Shown here: in pieces, positions 37,455-46,559 of the stretch
Layout: each line of letters begins with the position of its first letter
Numbering within the stretch: the first letter of the stretch is position 1
Assembly (NCBI RefSeq): GCF_009711205.1
Contig: NZ_WMIG01000002.1
Coordinates: 1 to 64,000 of the forward strand
Direction of reading: 5' to 3'
DNA from: Paracoccus litorisediminis
Lineage (GTDB): Bacteria > Pseudomonadota > Alphaproteobacteria > Rhodobacterales > Rhodobacteraceae
DNA: 64,000 nt
Program-made: the position numbers and the translations under genes
The notes under the pieces: generated by a model
Told to the model about the DNA's origin: nothing
Databases searched by the model: none
The model's input: the letters and a program-made list of their open reading frames with translations, nothing else

Positions 37455-38630
37455 ATGACCAAAGCAGTGATCGTATCTGCGGCCCGTACTCCGGTCGGAA
37501 GTTTCCTCGGATCATTCGCCAATACCCGCGCCGACGACCTTGGCGCCATCGTGCTCAAGGCTGTGATCGAGCGGGCTGGTATCGATCCGTCCGAGGTCTC
37601 GGAAACCATTCTTGGTCAGGTCCTGACCGCGGGTCAGGGACAGAACCCCGCCCGGCAGGCCCATATCAAGGCCGGGCTGCCCAAGGAATCGCCCGCATGG
37701 CTGATCAACCAGGTCTGCGGCTCGGGCTTGCGGACGGTGGCACTGGCCGCCCAGCAGGTCATCCTGGGCGACGCCAAGATCGTGATCGCGGGTGGGCAGG
37801 AATCCATGTCGCTTGCCCCGCATGCGGCCTATATCCGCGCCGGGCAGAAGATGGGCGACATGAAGATGCTCGACACCATGATCCGCGACGGGTTGTGGGA
37901 TGCCTTCCACGACTACCACATGGGCCAGACCGCTGAAAACGTCGCGGCCAAGTGGGAAATCTCGCGTGGCGCGCAGGACGAATTCGCCGTCGCCTCGCAG
38001 AACAAGGCCGAGGCCGCGCAGAAGGCCGGGCGTTTCGCCGATGAGATCGTCCCCGTCACCATCAAGGGCCGCAAGGGAGATACCATCGTCGACACCGACG
38101 AATATGTCCGCCACGGTGCCACGCTGGATGCGATGGAAAAGCTGCGCCCCGCCTTCACCAAGGACGGCACCGTGACCGCCGCCAACGCCTCGGGGCTGAA
38201 TGACGGTGCCGCGGCGGTGCTGGTCATGTCCGAGGATGAGGCCGCGCGGCGTGGCCTGACCCCGCTGGCGCGGATTGCGTCCTATGCCTCCGTCGGCGTC
38301 GATCCGTCGATCATGGGCTCGGGTCCTATCCCGGCCAGCCGTCTGGCGCTGGAAAAGGCCGGCTGGGGCGTCGGTGACCTGGATCTGGTCGAAGCGAACG
38401 AAGCCTTTGCCGCCCAGGCCTGCGCCGTCAACAAGGACATGGGCTGGGACCCGTCGATCGTGAACGTGAACGGCGGCGCCATCGCAATCGGCCACCCGAT
38501 CGGGGCCTCGGGCGCGCGTATCCTGAACACCCTGCTGTTCGAACTGCAGCGTCGCGGCGGGAAAAAGGGCCTGGCCACGCTGTGCATCGGCGGTGGCATG
38601 GGCGTGGCGCTTTGCATCGAGCGGCCCTGA
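37455..38630 (+). CDS. phaA: Acetyl-CoA acetyltransferase
   Basis: 391 residues from the ATG at 37455 (GGAAGGAG upstream). A biosynthetic thiolase condensing two acetyl-CoA to acetoacetyl-CoA for PHB. The nucleophile Cys is in [13 protein letters not shown] (about C88). [18 protein letters not shown] and [13 protein letters not shown] near the end hold the catalytic His and Cys. phaB follows after a hairpin, giving a phaAB unit; phaC is not in the window. Confidence 0.96.
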   Translation: MTKAVIVSAARTPVGSFLGSFANTRADDLGAIVLKAVIERAGIDPSEVSETILGQVLTAGQGQNPARQAHIKAGLPKESPAWLINQVCGSGLRTVALAAQQVILGDAKIVIAGGQESMSLAPHAAYIRAGQKMGDMKMLDTMIRDGLWDAFHDYHMGQTAENVAAKWEISRGAQDEFAVASQNKAEAAQKAGRFADEIVPVTIKGRKGDTIVDTDEYVRHGATLDAMEKLRPAFTKDGTVTAANASGLNDGAAAVLVMSEDEAARRGLTPLARIASYASVGVDPSIMGSGPIPASRLALEKAGWGVGDLDLVEANEAFAAQACAVNKDMGWDPSIVNVNGGAIAIGHPIGASGARILNTLLFELQRRGGKKGLATLCIGGGMGVALCIERP

Positions 38631-38635
38631 GTTTT

Positions 38636-38660
38636 CGGCGCGCGACCCGCTCGCGCGCCG
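38636..38660 (+). terminator. Stem-loop between phaA and phaB
   Basis: Perfect 10-bp stem CGGCGCGCGA / TCGCGCGCCG with a 5-base loop, 5 bases after the phaA stop. There is no T-tract. It is more likely a 3' stabiliser or partial attenuator between phaA and phaB than a full stop. Confidence 0.6.
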
Positions 38661-38712
38661 GGCACGACGAATTCAATTCCTGAAGCTGAATTTCTGAATG
38701 GGGGGAATGATT

Positions 38713-39438
38713 ATGGGCAAGGTTGCTCTGGTTACGGGCGGATCGCGCGGCATCGGTGCCGCGATCTCGAAGGCGCTGAAGGAGGCGGGCTACGAGGTCG
38801 CGGCGAATTACGCCGGCAATGACGACGCCGCCCGCGCCTTTACCGAGGAAACCGGCATCAAGACCTACAAATGGTCGGTCGCCGATTACGAGGCCTGCGA
38901 GGCCGGGATCAAGCAGGTCGAAGAGGAATTGGGCCCCATTGCCGTGCTGGTCAACAATGCCGGCATCACGCGGGACGCAATGTTCCACAAGATGACCCCC
39001 CAACACTGGAAAGAGGTCATCGACACCAACCTGACCGGGCTGTTCAACATGACCCATCCGGTCTGGACGGGCATGCGCGACCGCAAATATGGCCGCATCG
39101 TCAACATCAGCTCGATCAACGGCCAGAAGGGTCAGGCCGGACAGGCCAACTATTCGGCGGCCAAGGCGGGCGATATCGGCTTTACCAAGGCGCTGGCTCA
39201 GGAAGGGGCGCGCGCGGGCATCACCGTCAACGCGATCTGCCCCGGCTATATCGGCACCGAAATGGTCCGCGCCATCGACGAGAAAGTCCTGAACGAGCGT
39301 ATCATCCCGCAGATCCCCGTCGGCCGTCTGGGCGAGCCCGAGGAAATCGCGCGCTGCGTCGTTTTCCTTGCCTCTGAGGATGCGGGCTTCATCACCGGCT
39401 CGACGATCTCGGCCAATGGCGGCCAGTTCTTCGTCTGA
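38713..39438 (+). CDS. phaB: Acetoacetyl-CoA reductase
   Basis: 241 residues from the ATG at 38713 (GGGGGAATG upstream). NADPH-dependent SDR giving (R)-3-hydroxybutyryl-CoA. TGGSRGIG cofactor motif, NNAGI, and catalytic Ser-Tyr-Lys in NISSINGQKGQAGQANYSAAKAG. The length equals typical PhaB. Confidence 0.96.
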   Translation: MGKVALVTGGSRGIGAAISKALKEAGYEVAANYAGNDDAARAFTEETGIKTYKWSVADYEACEAGIKQVEEELGPIAVLVNNAGITRDAMFHKMTPQHWKEVIDTNLTGLFNMTHPVWTGMRDRKYGRIVNISSINGQKGQAGQANYSAAKAGDIGFTKALAQEGARAGITVNAICPGYIGTEMVRAIDEKVLNERIIPQIPVGRLGEPEEIARCVVFLASEDAGFITGSTISANGGQFFV

Positions 39439-39459
39439 GTGATTCCCCTGAAAATGGAA

Positions 39460-39482
39460 ACGGCCCGCATCCCGCGGGCCGT
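39460..39482 (+). terminator. Terminator after phaB
   Basis: Perfect 9-bp stem ACGGCCCGC / GCGGGCCGT, followed by CTTCATTT. It lies between phaB and the convergent YdcH gene. Confidence 0.75.
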
Positions 39483-39520
39483 CTTCATTTCAGCTTGCCG
39501 TGTCGACGGTCATCTCGACG

Positions 39521-39685
39521 TCAATGCGACAGGCGCGCGATCTCTTCCTTGAGGCGCAACTTTTCCTTTTTCATCTGCGCGATCGAAAGATCGTCCATGC
39601 CGGGGCAACGCGCGGCCGCCTCGATTTGAGTGGACAGTGACTGATGTTTACGGCGGAGCTCCTGAACATGGGATTCAACCGACAT
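39521..39685 (-). CDS. YdcH family small protein (DUF465)
   Basis: 54 residues: MSVESHVQELRRKHQSLSTQ at the start, a DDLSIAQMKKEKLRLKEEI segment and a short end. It is a two-helix coiled-coil protein of the YdcH/SlyX-like DUF465 family. A perfect AGGAGG lies 7 bases before the ATG. It is too short for ordinary gene-length cut-offs. Function unknown. Confidence 0.9.
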   Translation of the reverse strand: MSVESHVQELRRKHQSLSTQIEAAARCPGMDDLSIAQMKKEKLRLKEEIARLSH

Positions 39686-39751
39686 TTCGTCCTCCTGGAT
39701 TGATCGAACGAGGGCGATTGCAACACAGAATCGTCACATTGTCACCGGGAT

Positions 39752-40510
39752 TCACCGGTCCCGCAGGTTGAGCGCGACTCCTTGCCGCAAGACCGCGTGG
39801 GCTTCCGCCGAAAGGTCTTCGCCATCGGTCAAATGTGACGGTTTTTCATGCATGATAAAGGGAAACAGCAGCCGTGGCGGGGTACGCGCCCCCTTGCGCG
39901 CAAGGACGATCACGCGCCCTGCCTCTCGCCCGGTGCGGGCGCTGACTGGCAAAATTGTGATCTCGCCGGCGCGCGCCCCAAGATTGGCCAGAATCTCGGC
40001 CAGACGTTCGGCGCGGTGGATCAGGGTCAGCCAACCGCCGGGCTGCAAGCGGCGCAATCCGCATTCGATCCACAGCGACAGCGGCACATCCTCATGGCGC
40101 GCGGTGCCGCGTCCGGCATCCGGGGCAATGGTGCCGCTGGCGAAATAGGGCGGGTTGGCGATGACGTGATCGAAGCTGTGCGACCGCAGCGCCGCGGGCA
40201 TATGGGTCAGGTCGCCCTCAATGATCGTCGCGGGCAGGCCATTCGTCTTGGCGTTCTGTCGGGCCAGATCGGCATAGCCCGGCTGCAATTCCAGCCCCGT
40301 CAGCTGCAGGTCATCGACCCGCGCGCCAAGGCACAGCAGCGCCACCCCTGCCCCGCAGCCCAGCTCCAGCACGCTTTCGCCGGATTTCGCCGGGCAAGCG
40401 GCGGCCAGCATGACCGCATCCGCCCCGGCACGGTAGCCTACGACGGGTTGGGTGATGGTCAGCCTGCCGCCCAGAAAGCCGTCGGCCCGCAGGGCGTCAG
40501 CGCGCGTCAT
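39752..40510 (-). CDS. tRNA1(Val) (adenine37-N6)-methyltransferase-like protein
   Basis: 252 residues from the ATG at 40510. Class I SAM methyltransferase: LELGCGAGVALLCL motif I and the adenine-N6 methyltransferase catalytic motif NPPYF. It resembles TrmN6/YfiC, which modifies A37 of tRNA-Val. The start overlaps the DUF2007 gene stop by 14 bases; an upstream ATG at 40519 is also possible. Confidence 0.85.
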   Translation of the reverse strand: MTRADALRADGFLGGRLTITQPVVGYRAGADAVMLAAACPAKSGESVLELGCGAGVALLCLGARVDDLQLTGLELQPGYADLARQNAKTNGLPATIIEGDLTHMPAALRSHSFDHVIANPPYFASGTIAPDAGRGTARHEDVPLSLWIECGLRRLQPGGWLTLIHRAERLAEILANLGARAGEITILPVSARTGREAGRVIVLARKGARTPPRLLFPFIMHEKPSHLTDGEDLSAEAHAVLRQGVALNLRDR

Positions 40511-40712
40511 GGATGTCATTGTCGCGCAGGATGGCACTGGCCATGAAATGATCCCGATCCGCGACCATCAGCCGTCGCGGCAGGATTCCCAGCGATCCCT
40601 CCAGCACGCTCATGTGCTGATCCAGTGCAAAAGCCGGGATTCCCTCGGCTTCAAGCAGGTCGGTCGCCCGCGCGATCAGCAGCGGATTTGTGGTGCGCAA
40701 AAGTTCCTTCAT
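40497..40712 (-). CDS. DUF2007 small protein
   Basis: 71 residues starting MKELLRTTNPLLIARATDLL and containing EAEGIPAFALDQHMS. It matches the DUF2007 'putative signal-transducing' family, a small ferredoxin-like fold. It overlaps the methyltransferase start and is likely co-transcribed. Function unknown. Confidence 0.85.
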   Translation of the reverse strand: MKELLRTTNPLLIARATDLLEAEGIPAFALDQHMSVLEGSLGILPRRLMVADRDHFMASAILRDNDIHDAR

Positions 40713-40787
40713 GGCGCCAAAGGGTAAGCTGCGGTTGCGTATGTGTCCATGCCGTGGCAATGGCTTGCAGGCGAAAGGGAATGGCAC

Positions 40788-41789
40788 ATGGGCATGAACG
40801 AAAACGTCTCGAAGCCGCTCGACCGGCTTTCCAATGAACTGGCCGGCGACATGGCAGCGGTCAATGCGCTGATCCGCGAGCGGATGGCCAGCCGGCATGC
40901 GCCCCGCATTCCCGAGGTGACCGCGCATCTGGTCGAAGCGGGCGGCAAGCGATTGCGGCCAATGCTGGTGCTGGCTGCGGCGCGGCTGTGCGGCTATCAG
41001 GGCGACAGCCATGTGCTGCTGGCTGCTGCAGTCGAATTCATCCACACCGCGACCCTGCTGCACGACGATGTCGTCGATGAAAGCCAGCAGCGCCGGGGCC
41101 GTCCCACAGCCAACCTGTTGTGGGACAACAAGTCCAGCGTGCTGGTCGGCGATTACCTGTTCGCGCGCAGCTTCCAGCTGATGGCCGATACCGGCAGCAT
41201 GCAGGTCATGCGTATTCTGGCCAATGCCAGCGCCACCATTGCCGAAGGCGAGGTGCTGCAGCTGACCGCTGCGCAGGACATCGCGACGACCGAAGACACC
41301 TATATCCAGATCGTGCGCGGCAAGACCGCGGCGCTGTTCTCGGCCGCGACCGAGGCCGGGGCGGTGATCTCGGGGGTCGAGGCACCCGTGCAGCAGGCGC
41401 TGTTCGATTACGGCGATGCGCTGGGGATTGCCTTCCAGATCGTCGACGACCTGCTGGATTACGGCGGCAGCACCACCACCATCGGCAAGAATGTCGGCGA
41501 CGACTTCCGCGAGCGCAAGCTGACCCTGCCGGTCATCAAGGCGATTGCCGCCGCCGATGACGAGGAGCGCGCCTTCTGGACCCGCACCATCGGCAAGGGC
41601 CAGCAGGATGAGGGCGATCTGGACACCGCGCTGGCGATCCTCAAGCACCGTGGCGCGCTGGATGCCGCCCGCGCCGACGCCATCGCCTGGGCCGAACGCG
41701 CCAAGGCGGCGCTGGATCTGGCCCCTGCGCATCCCTTGCGCGACATCCTGTCGGATCTGGCGGATTACGTGGTCTCTCGTCTGTCGTGA
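40788..41789 (+). CDS. Polyprenyl (octa/decaprenyl) diphosphate synthase
   Basis: 333 residues from the ATG at 40788. Trans-prenyltransferase: first Asp motif LLHDDVVDES, second QIVDDLLDYGG, with GGKRLRPML. It makes the ubiquinone side chain (decaprenyl in most Rhodobacterales); chain length is not readable. Divergent from DUF2007. Confidence 0.92.
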   Translation: MGMNENVSKPLDRLSNELAGDMAAVNALIRERMASRHAPRIPEVTAHLVEAGGKRLRPMLVLAAARLCGYQGDSHVLLAAAVEFIHTATLLHDDVVDESQQRRGRPTANLLWDNKSSVLVGDYLFARSFQLMADTGSMQVMRILANASATIAEGEVLQLTAAQDIATTEDTYIQIVRGKTAALFSAATEAGAVISGVEAPVQQALFDYGDALGIAFQIVDDLLDYGGSTTTIGKNVGDDFRERKLTLPVIKAIAAADDEERAFWTRTIGKGQQDEGDLDTALAILKHRGALDAARADAIAWAERAKAALDLAPAHPLRDILSDLADYVVSRLS

Positions 41790-41808
41790 TCGCGATCCAC
41801 TGAAACGC

Positions 41809-41835
41809 AAAAAGCCCGGCTTGTGCCGGGCTTTT
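41809..41835. terminator. Bidirectional terminator
   Basis: AAAAGCCCGGC / GCCGGGCTTTT with a 4-base loop, between the convergent polyprenyl synthase and amt genes. Confidence 0.92.
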
Positions 41836-41855
41836 CCATTTCAGGGACAAGCCCC

Positions 41856-43295
41856 TTAGTTGTTGTAGGCGTTCTCGCCATGGGTGGTGATGTCCAGACC
41901 CTGACGCTCGTCATTGGCGGGCACACGCAGGCCGACCACGGCCTTGACGATCAGCAGCGCGACGAAGGACACGACCGCCGACCAGACCACCGCGACCACG
42001 ACACCCATGGTCTGGGTCATGACCTGAGCCGAGATGCTGTAGCCCTCGGCCACGGCACCGGTCGAGTAGTCGAAGACACCCGTGCCACCCAGCGACGGCG
42101 CAGCGAAGACGCCGGTCAGGATCGCGCCGATGATGCCGCCGATTCCGTGGATGCCGAAGACATCAAGGCTCTCGTCGATGCCCAGTTTCGATTTCAGGCT
42201 GACCACGAACCACATGCAGGCGAAACCGGCGACCAGACCGATGACGATGGCGCCCATCGGGCCGACGAAACCGGCTGCCGGGGTAATGCCAACCAGACCG
42301 GCGATCGCACCCGAAACGCCGCCCAGCAGCGAGGGATGGCCGCGGAACAGCCACTCGCCAAAGGCCCATGCCAGTGCAGCGGCAGCGGTGGCGACAACGG
42401 TGTTCAGCAGGGCCAGCGCGGCCGTGCCGGTGGCTTCCATGTTCGAACCGGCGTTGAAACCGAACCAGCCGATCCACAGCAGGCAGCCGCCCAGCAGGGT
42501 GAAGGGCAGGTTGTGCGGGGCCATCAGTTCCTTGCCATAGCCAAGGCGCGGCCCGACCATGATCGCGGCAACAAGGCCCGCAATACCGGCGTTGATGTGG
42601 ATGACCGTGCCGCCGGCGAAGTCCAGATCGCCATGGCCGAACAGGTAGCCCGAGGGCGCGTCATAGGCGCTGGGACCGCCCCACCACCAGACCATGTGGG
42701 CCATCGGCAGGTACGAGAAGAAGAACCAGATCACCACAAAGATCAGGATGGCCGAGAATTTCATCCGCTCGACCGTGGCGCCGACGATCAGTGCCGAGGC
42801 GATGCAGGCAAAGGCCAGCTGGAAGGTGACGAAGACATATTCCGGCACAAAGACGTTCTGGGTGAAGGTCTCGGCCAGCGAACCGGGGTTCACGCCCGCA
42901 AGGAAGGCTTTGGACAGACCGCCGATGAACGGGGTCAGCGCGGTCGCATCTTCGGCCGCACCAGCGCCGGTGAAGGCCAGCGAATAGCCAAAGCAGACCC
43001 ACAGCAGGGCCATGACGCAGAAAATGGTGAAGACCTGCATCAGCACAGACAGCATGTTCTTGGTGCGGACCAGACCGCCATAGAACAGGGCAAGCCCCGG
43101 CACCGACATCATCATGACGAGGATGGCCGAGATCATCATCCAGGTGGCATCGCCCTTGTCGACGATGGGGGCAACGGTTTCGGCGACTGCCGCGGCCGCA
43201 TCGGCCGCCTCTTGCGCTGTCGCCGGCACGGCCAGCCCGGCAAGCGGGAGGGCAAGCGCCGGGATCATTCTATTGATCGCGGTTAGTCTGTTCAT
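41856..43295 (-). CDS. amt: Ammonium transporter (Amt/MEP/Rh)
   Basis: 479 residues: signal-like N-terminus (ALALPLAGLAVPATAQ) and 11 membrane segments. Amt features are the pore-entry region AILVMMMSVPGLALFYGGLV, DFAGGTVIHINAGIAGLVAA with one pore His, and GFNAGSNM. The C-terminal tail ends GLDITTHGENAYNN. No glnK is adjacent in the window, which is unusual. The 250 bases up to the PBP start hold both promoters. Confidence 0.95.
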   Translation of the reverse strand: MNRLTAINRMIPALALPLAGLAVPATAQEAADAAAAVAETVAPIVDKGDATWMMISAILVMMMSVPGLALFYGGLVRTKNMLSVLMQVFTIFCVMALLWVCFGYSLAFTGAGAAEDATALTPFIGGLSKAFLAGVNPGSLAETFTQNVFVPEYVFVTFQLAFACIASALIVGATVERMKFSAILIFVVIWFFFSYLPMAHMVWWWGGPSAYDAPSGYLFGHGDLDFAGGTVIHINAGIAGLVAAIMVGPRLGYGKELMAPHNLPFTLLGGCLLWIGWFGFNAGSNMEATGTAALALLNTVVATAAAALAWAFGEWLFRGHPSLLGGVSGAIAGLVGITPAAGFVGPMGAIVIGLVAGFACMWFVVSLKSKLGIDESLDVFGIHGIGGIIGAILTGVFAAPSLGGTGVFDYSTGAVAEGYSISAQVMTQTMGVVVAVVWSAVVSFVALLIVKAVVGLRVPANDERQGLDITTHGENAYNN

Positions 43296-43547
43296 GTTTC
43301 CTGCACCTTTTCTCTGCGTCGCAGCAGTTCCGATGGTCAGGAAACGCGCGGCATTCCGCTCAGCACAAGACTTGTGCAGGAAATGTGCGCGACCCGGTCA
43401 CGACAAGCCCAATATTTCATCAGCGGTTGCCCGCTTTGCAAGCTGGTGTGGCAGTTCACTCATAGGTCATCTCGGTTCTCAAACTGTTCCGCTTCCTGTA
43501 TCTTGCCGCTCAAATTGGCCGGGCATCGGCCGGGCAGGAAAGCAGGC

Positions 43548-45914
43548 ATGAAGAAACCCACCGGCAGGGGCCGAATTGTGGCTGATAAGCGCAATTTCGA
43601 CCAAGCCCCTCAGAAAACTCAAAAAACCGCCGAAAAGAAGCAGCGGATCTATCGCCAGAAGCCCGCAAGGCGCGGCAATTTCCTGACTCGGGGAATCACC
43701 GGGCTGATCGTTCTGGTCTGGCGCGTGCTCTGGGGCTCGTTCTGGCGGCTGGGGGCGACGGTCGGCGCGATCGTCGCGGCGGCGACCTTCTACTTCTACA
43801 CGACGCTGCCCGAACCCTCGGCACTTTTCGACGGGCGTGCCCGCGGTTCGGTCACCATGCTGGACACCGAGGGCCGGGTTTTTGCCTGGCGTGGCGAAAC
43901 TTTCGGCATGGTCAGCGCCGACAAGATCGCGCCCGTGCTGAAGGATGCCGTGGTCGCGACCGAGGACAAGCGATTCTACCGCCATCTGGGCGTCGACCCT
44001 CAGGGCATCGCCAGCGCCATCCGGATCAACCTTGCCGAAGGGCGCGGCCCGCTGTCCGGCAACGGCGGTTCGACCATCACCCAGCAGGTTTCGAAACTGC
44101 TGTGCCTTGGCGACAGCTTCGACCCGATCAAGTGGAAATCCGAGGCCGACTTTGAGGCCGAGTGCCGCAAATCGACCATCTGGCGCAAGGTCAAGGAAGT
44201 CCCCTACGCCCTGGCGATGGAGCTTAAATACTCCAAGCAGGACATCCTGAACATCTACATGAACCGCTCCTATCTGGGTGCGGGCGCGCGCGGCTTTGAG
44301 GCCGCCTCGAAGCGCTATTTCGACAAATCCGCATCGGAAGTGAACGCAGCCGAGGCCGCGATGCTGGCTGGCCTGCTGAAAGCCCCCAGCTATTTCGCGC
44401 CGACCTCGAACCTTGAGCGTGCGCAGGACCGCGCCAGCGTCATCCTTGGGCTGATGCATGATCAGGGCTATCTGGACGATGCGCAATTCGCCGAGGCCAA
44501 GTCCCATCCCGCCGCGCTGTCCAAGGCGGCAGCGGCGCGGGCGGGCGGCTATTTCGCGGATTGGGTAATGGAGGCCGGTCCCGGCTTCCTGACCAGCGAA
44601 ACGACCGAAGACGTGACCATCGCCACCACCTTCGACCAGCGCATCCAGCGCGCGGCCGAGCGGGCGCTGAAGCGGATCTTCGACGAAAAGGTCGCGGGCG
44701 GTTCCAAGGCACAGGCGGCGGTCGTGGTGATGTCACCCGACGGCGCCGTGCGCGCCATGATCGGCGGCCTCGACAATACCGTCAGCGGCACCTTCAACCG
44801 CGCGACGCAGGCGATGCGTCAGACCGGCTCCAGCTTCAAGCCCTTCGTCTATGCCGCGGCGCTGGATCAGGGCTACAGCCCGAATGACCGGGTTCTGGAC
44901 GGTCCGCTGACCATCAACGTGCGCGGCTCGGGCCCGTGGTCGCCGCAGAACTACACCCGCAAATACATGGGCGAGGTCACGCTGACCCGCGCGCTGTCGC
45001 AGTCGCTCAATACCGCCACCATCCGCCTGCAAGAGATCGCCGGACGTGATGCGGTGCGCCGCATTGCCCATGATTTCGGCTTTGCCAATGATCTGGCCAG
45101 CGGCCCCGCGCTGGGGTTGGGCGCGTCGGAATCGACGCTGCTGAACATGACCGGCGCCTATGCGGGTATCCGCAACGGCGGCACCGCCGTTCGTCCCTAC
45201 GGTCTGGTCGAACTGCGCATCAAGGGCGACGATCAGGCGCTGATCGGGCAATCCGGCGGCATGGGCCAACGCGTCATTTCGCAAAAGGCGGCGGGTGAGC
45301 TGATCGGCATGATGGAGCAGGTGATCCAGAACGGGACCGGCGGTCGCGCCAAGCTGGGCAACCGCCCCGCTGCGGGCAAGACCGGCACCACCTCCAGCTA
45401 TCGCGATGCGTGGTTCATCGGCTTCACCGGCCAATATGTGACCGGTGTCTGGTTGGGCAATGACGATAACAAGCCGCTGAAGGGCGTGACCGGCGGTGGT
45501 CTGCCGGCCGAAATCTGGCAGGCGGTGATGACCGAGATCCACGAGGGTCTGCCGGTCGAATCGCTGGGCAGCTTCGCCTTTGACGCGGGCACTGCGGTGC
45601 CGCAGGTGGTGAACACGGGCAGCGACGGTGCCGTCGACCCGCTGGCCGCCGCCCTGTCCGAGGCGCTTGGCCAGCCGCAGCCCCAGCCGACCGCACCCGC
45701 CGAAACCGACCAGCCGCAGGCCACCGACCCGGCGCAATTGCAGCCGCAGGCGGGCCGCACCCTGCCCGATCCGGGCGTCCAGACCGGCGCGCCGCCGCAA
45801 TTCCCGGCCGAGACCTCATCGACCGCGGGACTGGGCGAGGATACCGAGATGACCCCCGACAACGACCCGCTGACACAGGCGTTGCGCGGGATCGAAGGGG
45901 TTTACAAGCAATGA
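43548..45914 (+). CDS. Class A penicillin-binding protein (PBP1)
   Basis: 788 residues from the ATG at 43548 (GGAAAGCAGG upstream). A basic cytoplasmic N-terminus and membrane anchor (about 62-88) precede a GT51 glycosyltransferase domain (VATEDKRFYRHLGVDPQGI, GGSTITQQVSK). The transpeptidase domain has SSFK (about 427), SLN (about 488) and KTGT (about 611). The last 90 residues are Pro/Gln-rich and probably disordered. It polymerises and cross-links peptidoglycan. Confidence 0.94.
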   Translation: MKKPTGRGRIVADKRNFDQAPQKTQKTAEKKQRIYRQKPARRGNFLTRGITGLIVLVWRVLWGSFWRLGATVGAIVAAATFYFYTTLPEPSALFDGRARGSVTMLDTEGRVFAWRGETFGMVSADKIAPVLKDAVVATEDKRFYRHLGVDPQGIASAIRINLAEGRGPLSGNGGSTITQQVSKLLCLGDSFDPIKWKSEADFEAECRKSTIWRKVKEVPYALAMELKYSKQDILNIYMNRSYLGAGARGFEAASKRYFDKSASEVNAAEAAMLAGLLKAPSYFAPTSNLERAQDRASVILGLMHDQGYLDDAQFAEAKSHPAALSKAAAARAGGYFADWVMEAGPGFLTSETTEDVTIATTFDQRIQRAAERALKRIFDEKVAGGSKAQAAVVVMSPDGAVRAMIGGLDNTVSGTFNRATQAMRQTGSSFKPFVYAAALDQGYSPNDRVLDGPLTINVRGSGPWSPQNYTRKYMGEVTLTRALSQSLNTATIRLQEIAGRDAVRRIAHDFGFANDLASGPALGLGASESTLLNMTGAYAGIRNGGTAVRPYGLVELRIKGDDQALIGQSGGMGQRVISQKAAGELIGMMEQVIQNGTGGRAKLGNRPAAGKTGTTSSYRDAWFIGFTGQYVTGVWLGNDDNKPLKGVTGGGLPAEIWQAVMTEIHEGLPVESLGSFAFDAGTAVPQVVNTGSDGAVDPLAAALSEALGQPQPQPTAPAETDQPQATDPAQLQPQAGRTLPDPGVQTGAPPQFPAETSSTAGLGEDTEMTPDNDPLTQALRGIEGVYKQ

Positions 45915-45915
45915 C

Positions 45916-45943
45916 AAAAGGCCGGTCTTACGACCGGCCTTTT
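45916..45943. terminator. Bidirectional terminator
   Basis: AAAAGGCCGGTC / GACCGGCCTTTT with loop TTAC, between the convergent PBP and mlaC genes. Confidence 0.93.
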
Positions 45944-45962
45944 CCATTCACCCGTGGCGGTG

Positions 45963-46559
45963 TTAGCCCGCCTTTTGCAGATCGGCGGTCAACCCGGCCA
46001 TGTCGCCCTTGCGCCGGGCCAGCATGGCGCCGACCTCGGCCCGCTCCGAGGCGAGCATGTTCACACCCTCGATGATGATGTTGAAATAGCGGCTTTTCCC
46101 GGACTTGTCCGAGACATGCCACTCGACCTCCATCGGGCTGCGCCCCTTGAGATAGGCGACCGAGGTCACCGCAAAGAAGGACTTCACCGGGCGTGCGCCG
46201 GTCACCTCGATCTTGGACCCGACGAACTCGCGGAAACGCTTGCCGTATTTGCGCCCGATATAGCCCTGGAAGGCCTGCTTGTAGGCCTCGAATTCGGCCG
46301 GGCTGGCCTGCCGCGCCGCCGGACCCAGCGCCGAACGCGCGATGATGTCGACATCGGCATAGCGCGCAAAGATCGCCTCGAAGGATTTGTACATCTGCGC
46401 CGAGGGCTGGCCGGAATTGATCACGGCATAGACCTCGTCCAGCGACTTCTGCACCAGCGAGCTGGCCTGCGCGGTGTCCAGCGCCTGCGCGGGCATGGCC
46501 GTCAGGGCGATACCCGCCCCGATCAGCCCCAGAAAGCCGCGGCGCGTCTCATTCGGCAT
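45963..46559 (-). CDS. mlaC: MlaC-family phospholipid-binding protein
   Basis: 198 residues from the ATG at 46559. The N-terminus NETRRGFLGLIGAGIALTAM has a twin-Arg motif and an AQA cleavage site, so it may be Tat-exported. The mature part is the Ttg2D/MlaC fold (SLDEVYAVINS, YADVDIIARSALGP, FEAYKQAFQGYIGRKYGKRF). It ferries phospholipids between MlaA at the outer membrane and the inner-membrane MlaFEDB complex. It overlaps mlaA by 11 bases. mlaFED is not nearby. Confidence 0.88.
   Translation of the reverse strand: MPNETRRGFLGLIGAGIALTAMPAQALDTAQASSLVQKSLDEVYAVINSGQPSAQMYKSFEAIFARYADVDIIARSALGPAARQASPAEFEAYKQAFQGYIGRKYGKRFREFVGSKIEVTGARPVKSFFAVTSVAYLKGRSPMEVEWHVSDKSGKSRYFNIIIEGVNMLASERAEVGAMLARRKGDMAGLTADLQKAG

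Noticed and set aside
41823..43286. Plus-strand 487-codon frame opposite amt
   Set aside because: Begins inside the bidirectional terminator and reads as Asp/Gln/His-rich antisense.
43436..43460. Possible sigma-54 promoter upstream of amt
   Set aside because: The TGCCAC...TTGC-like match on the minus strand lacks the essential GG and has wrong spacing.
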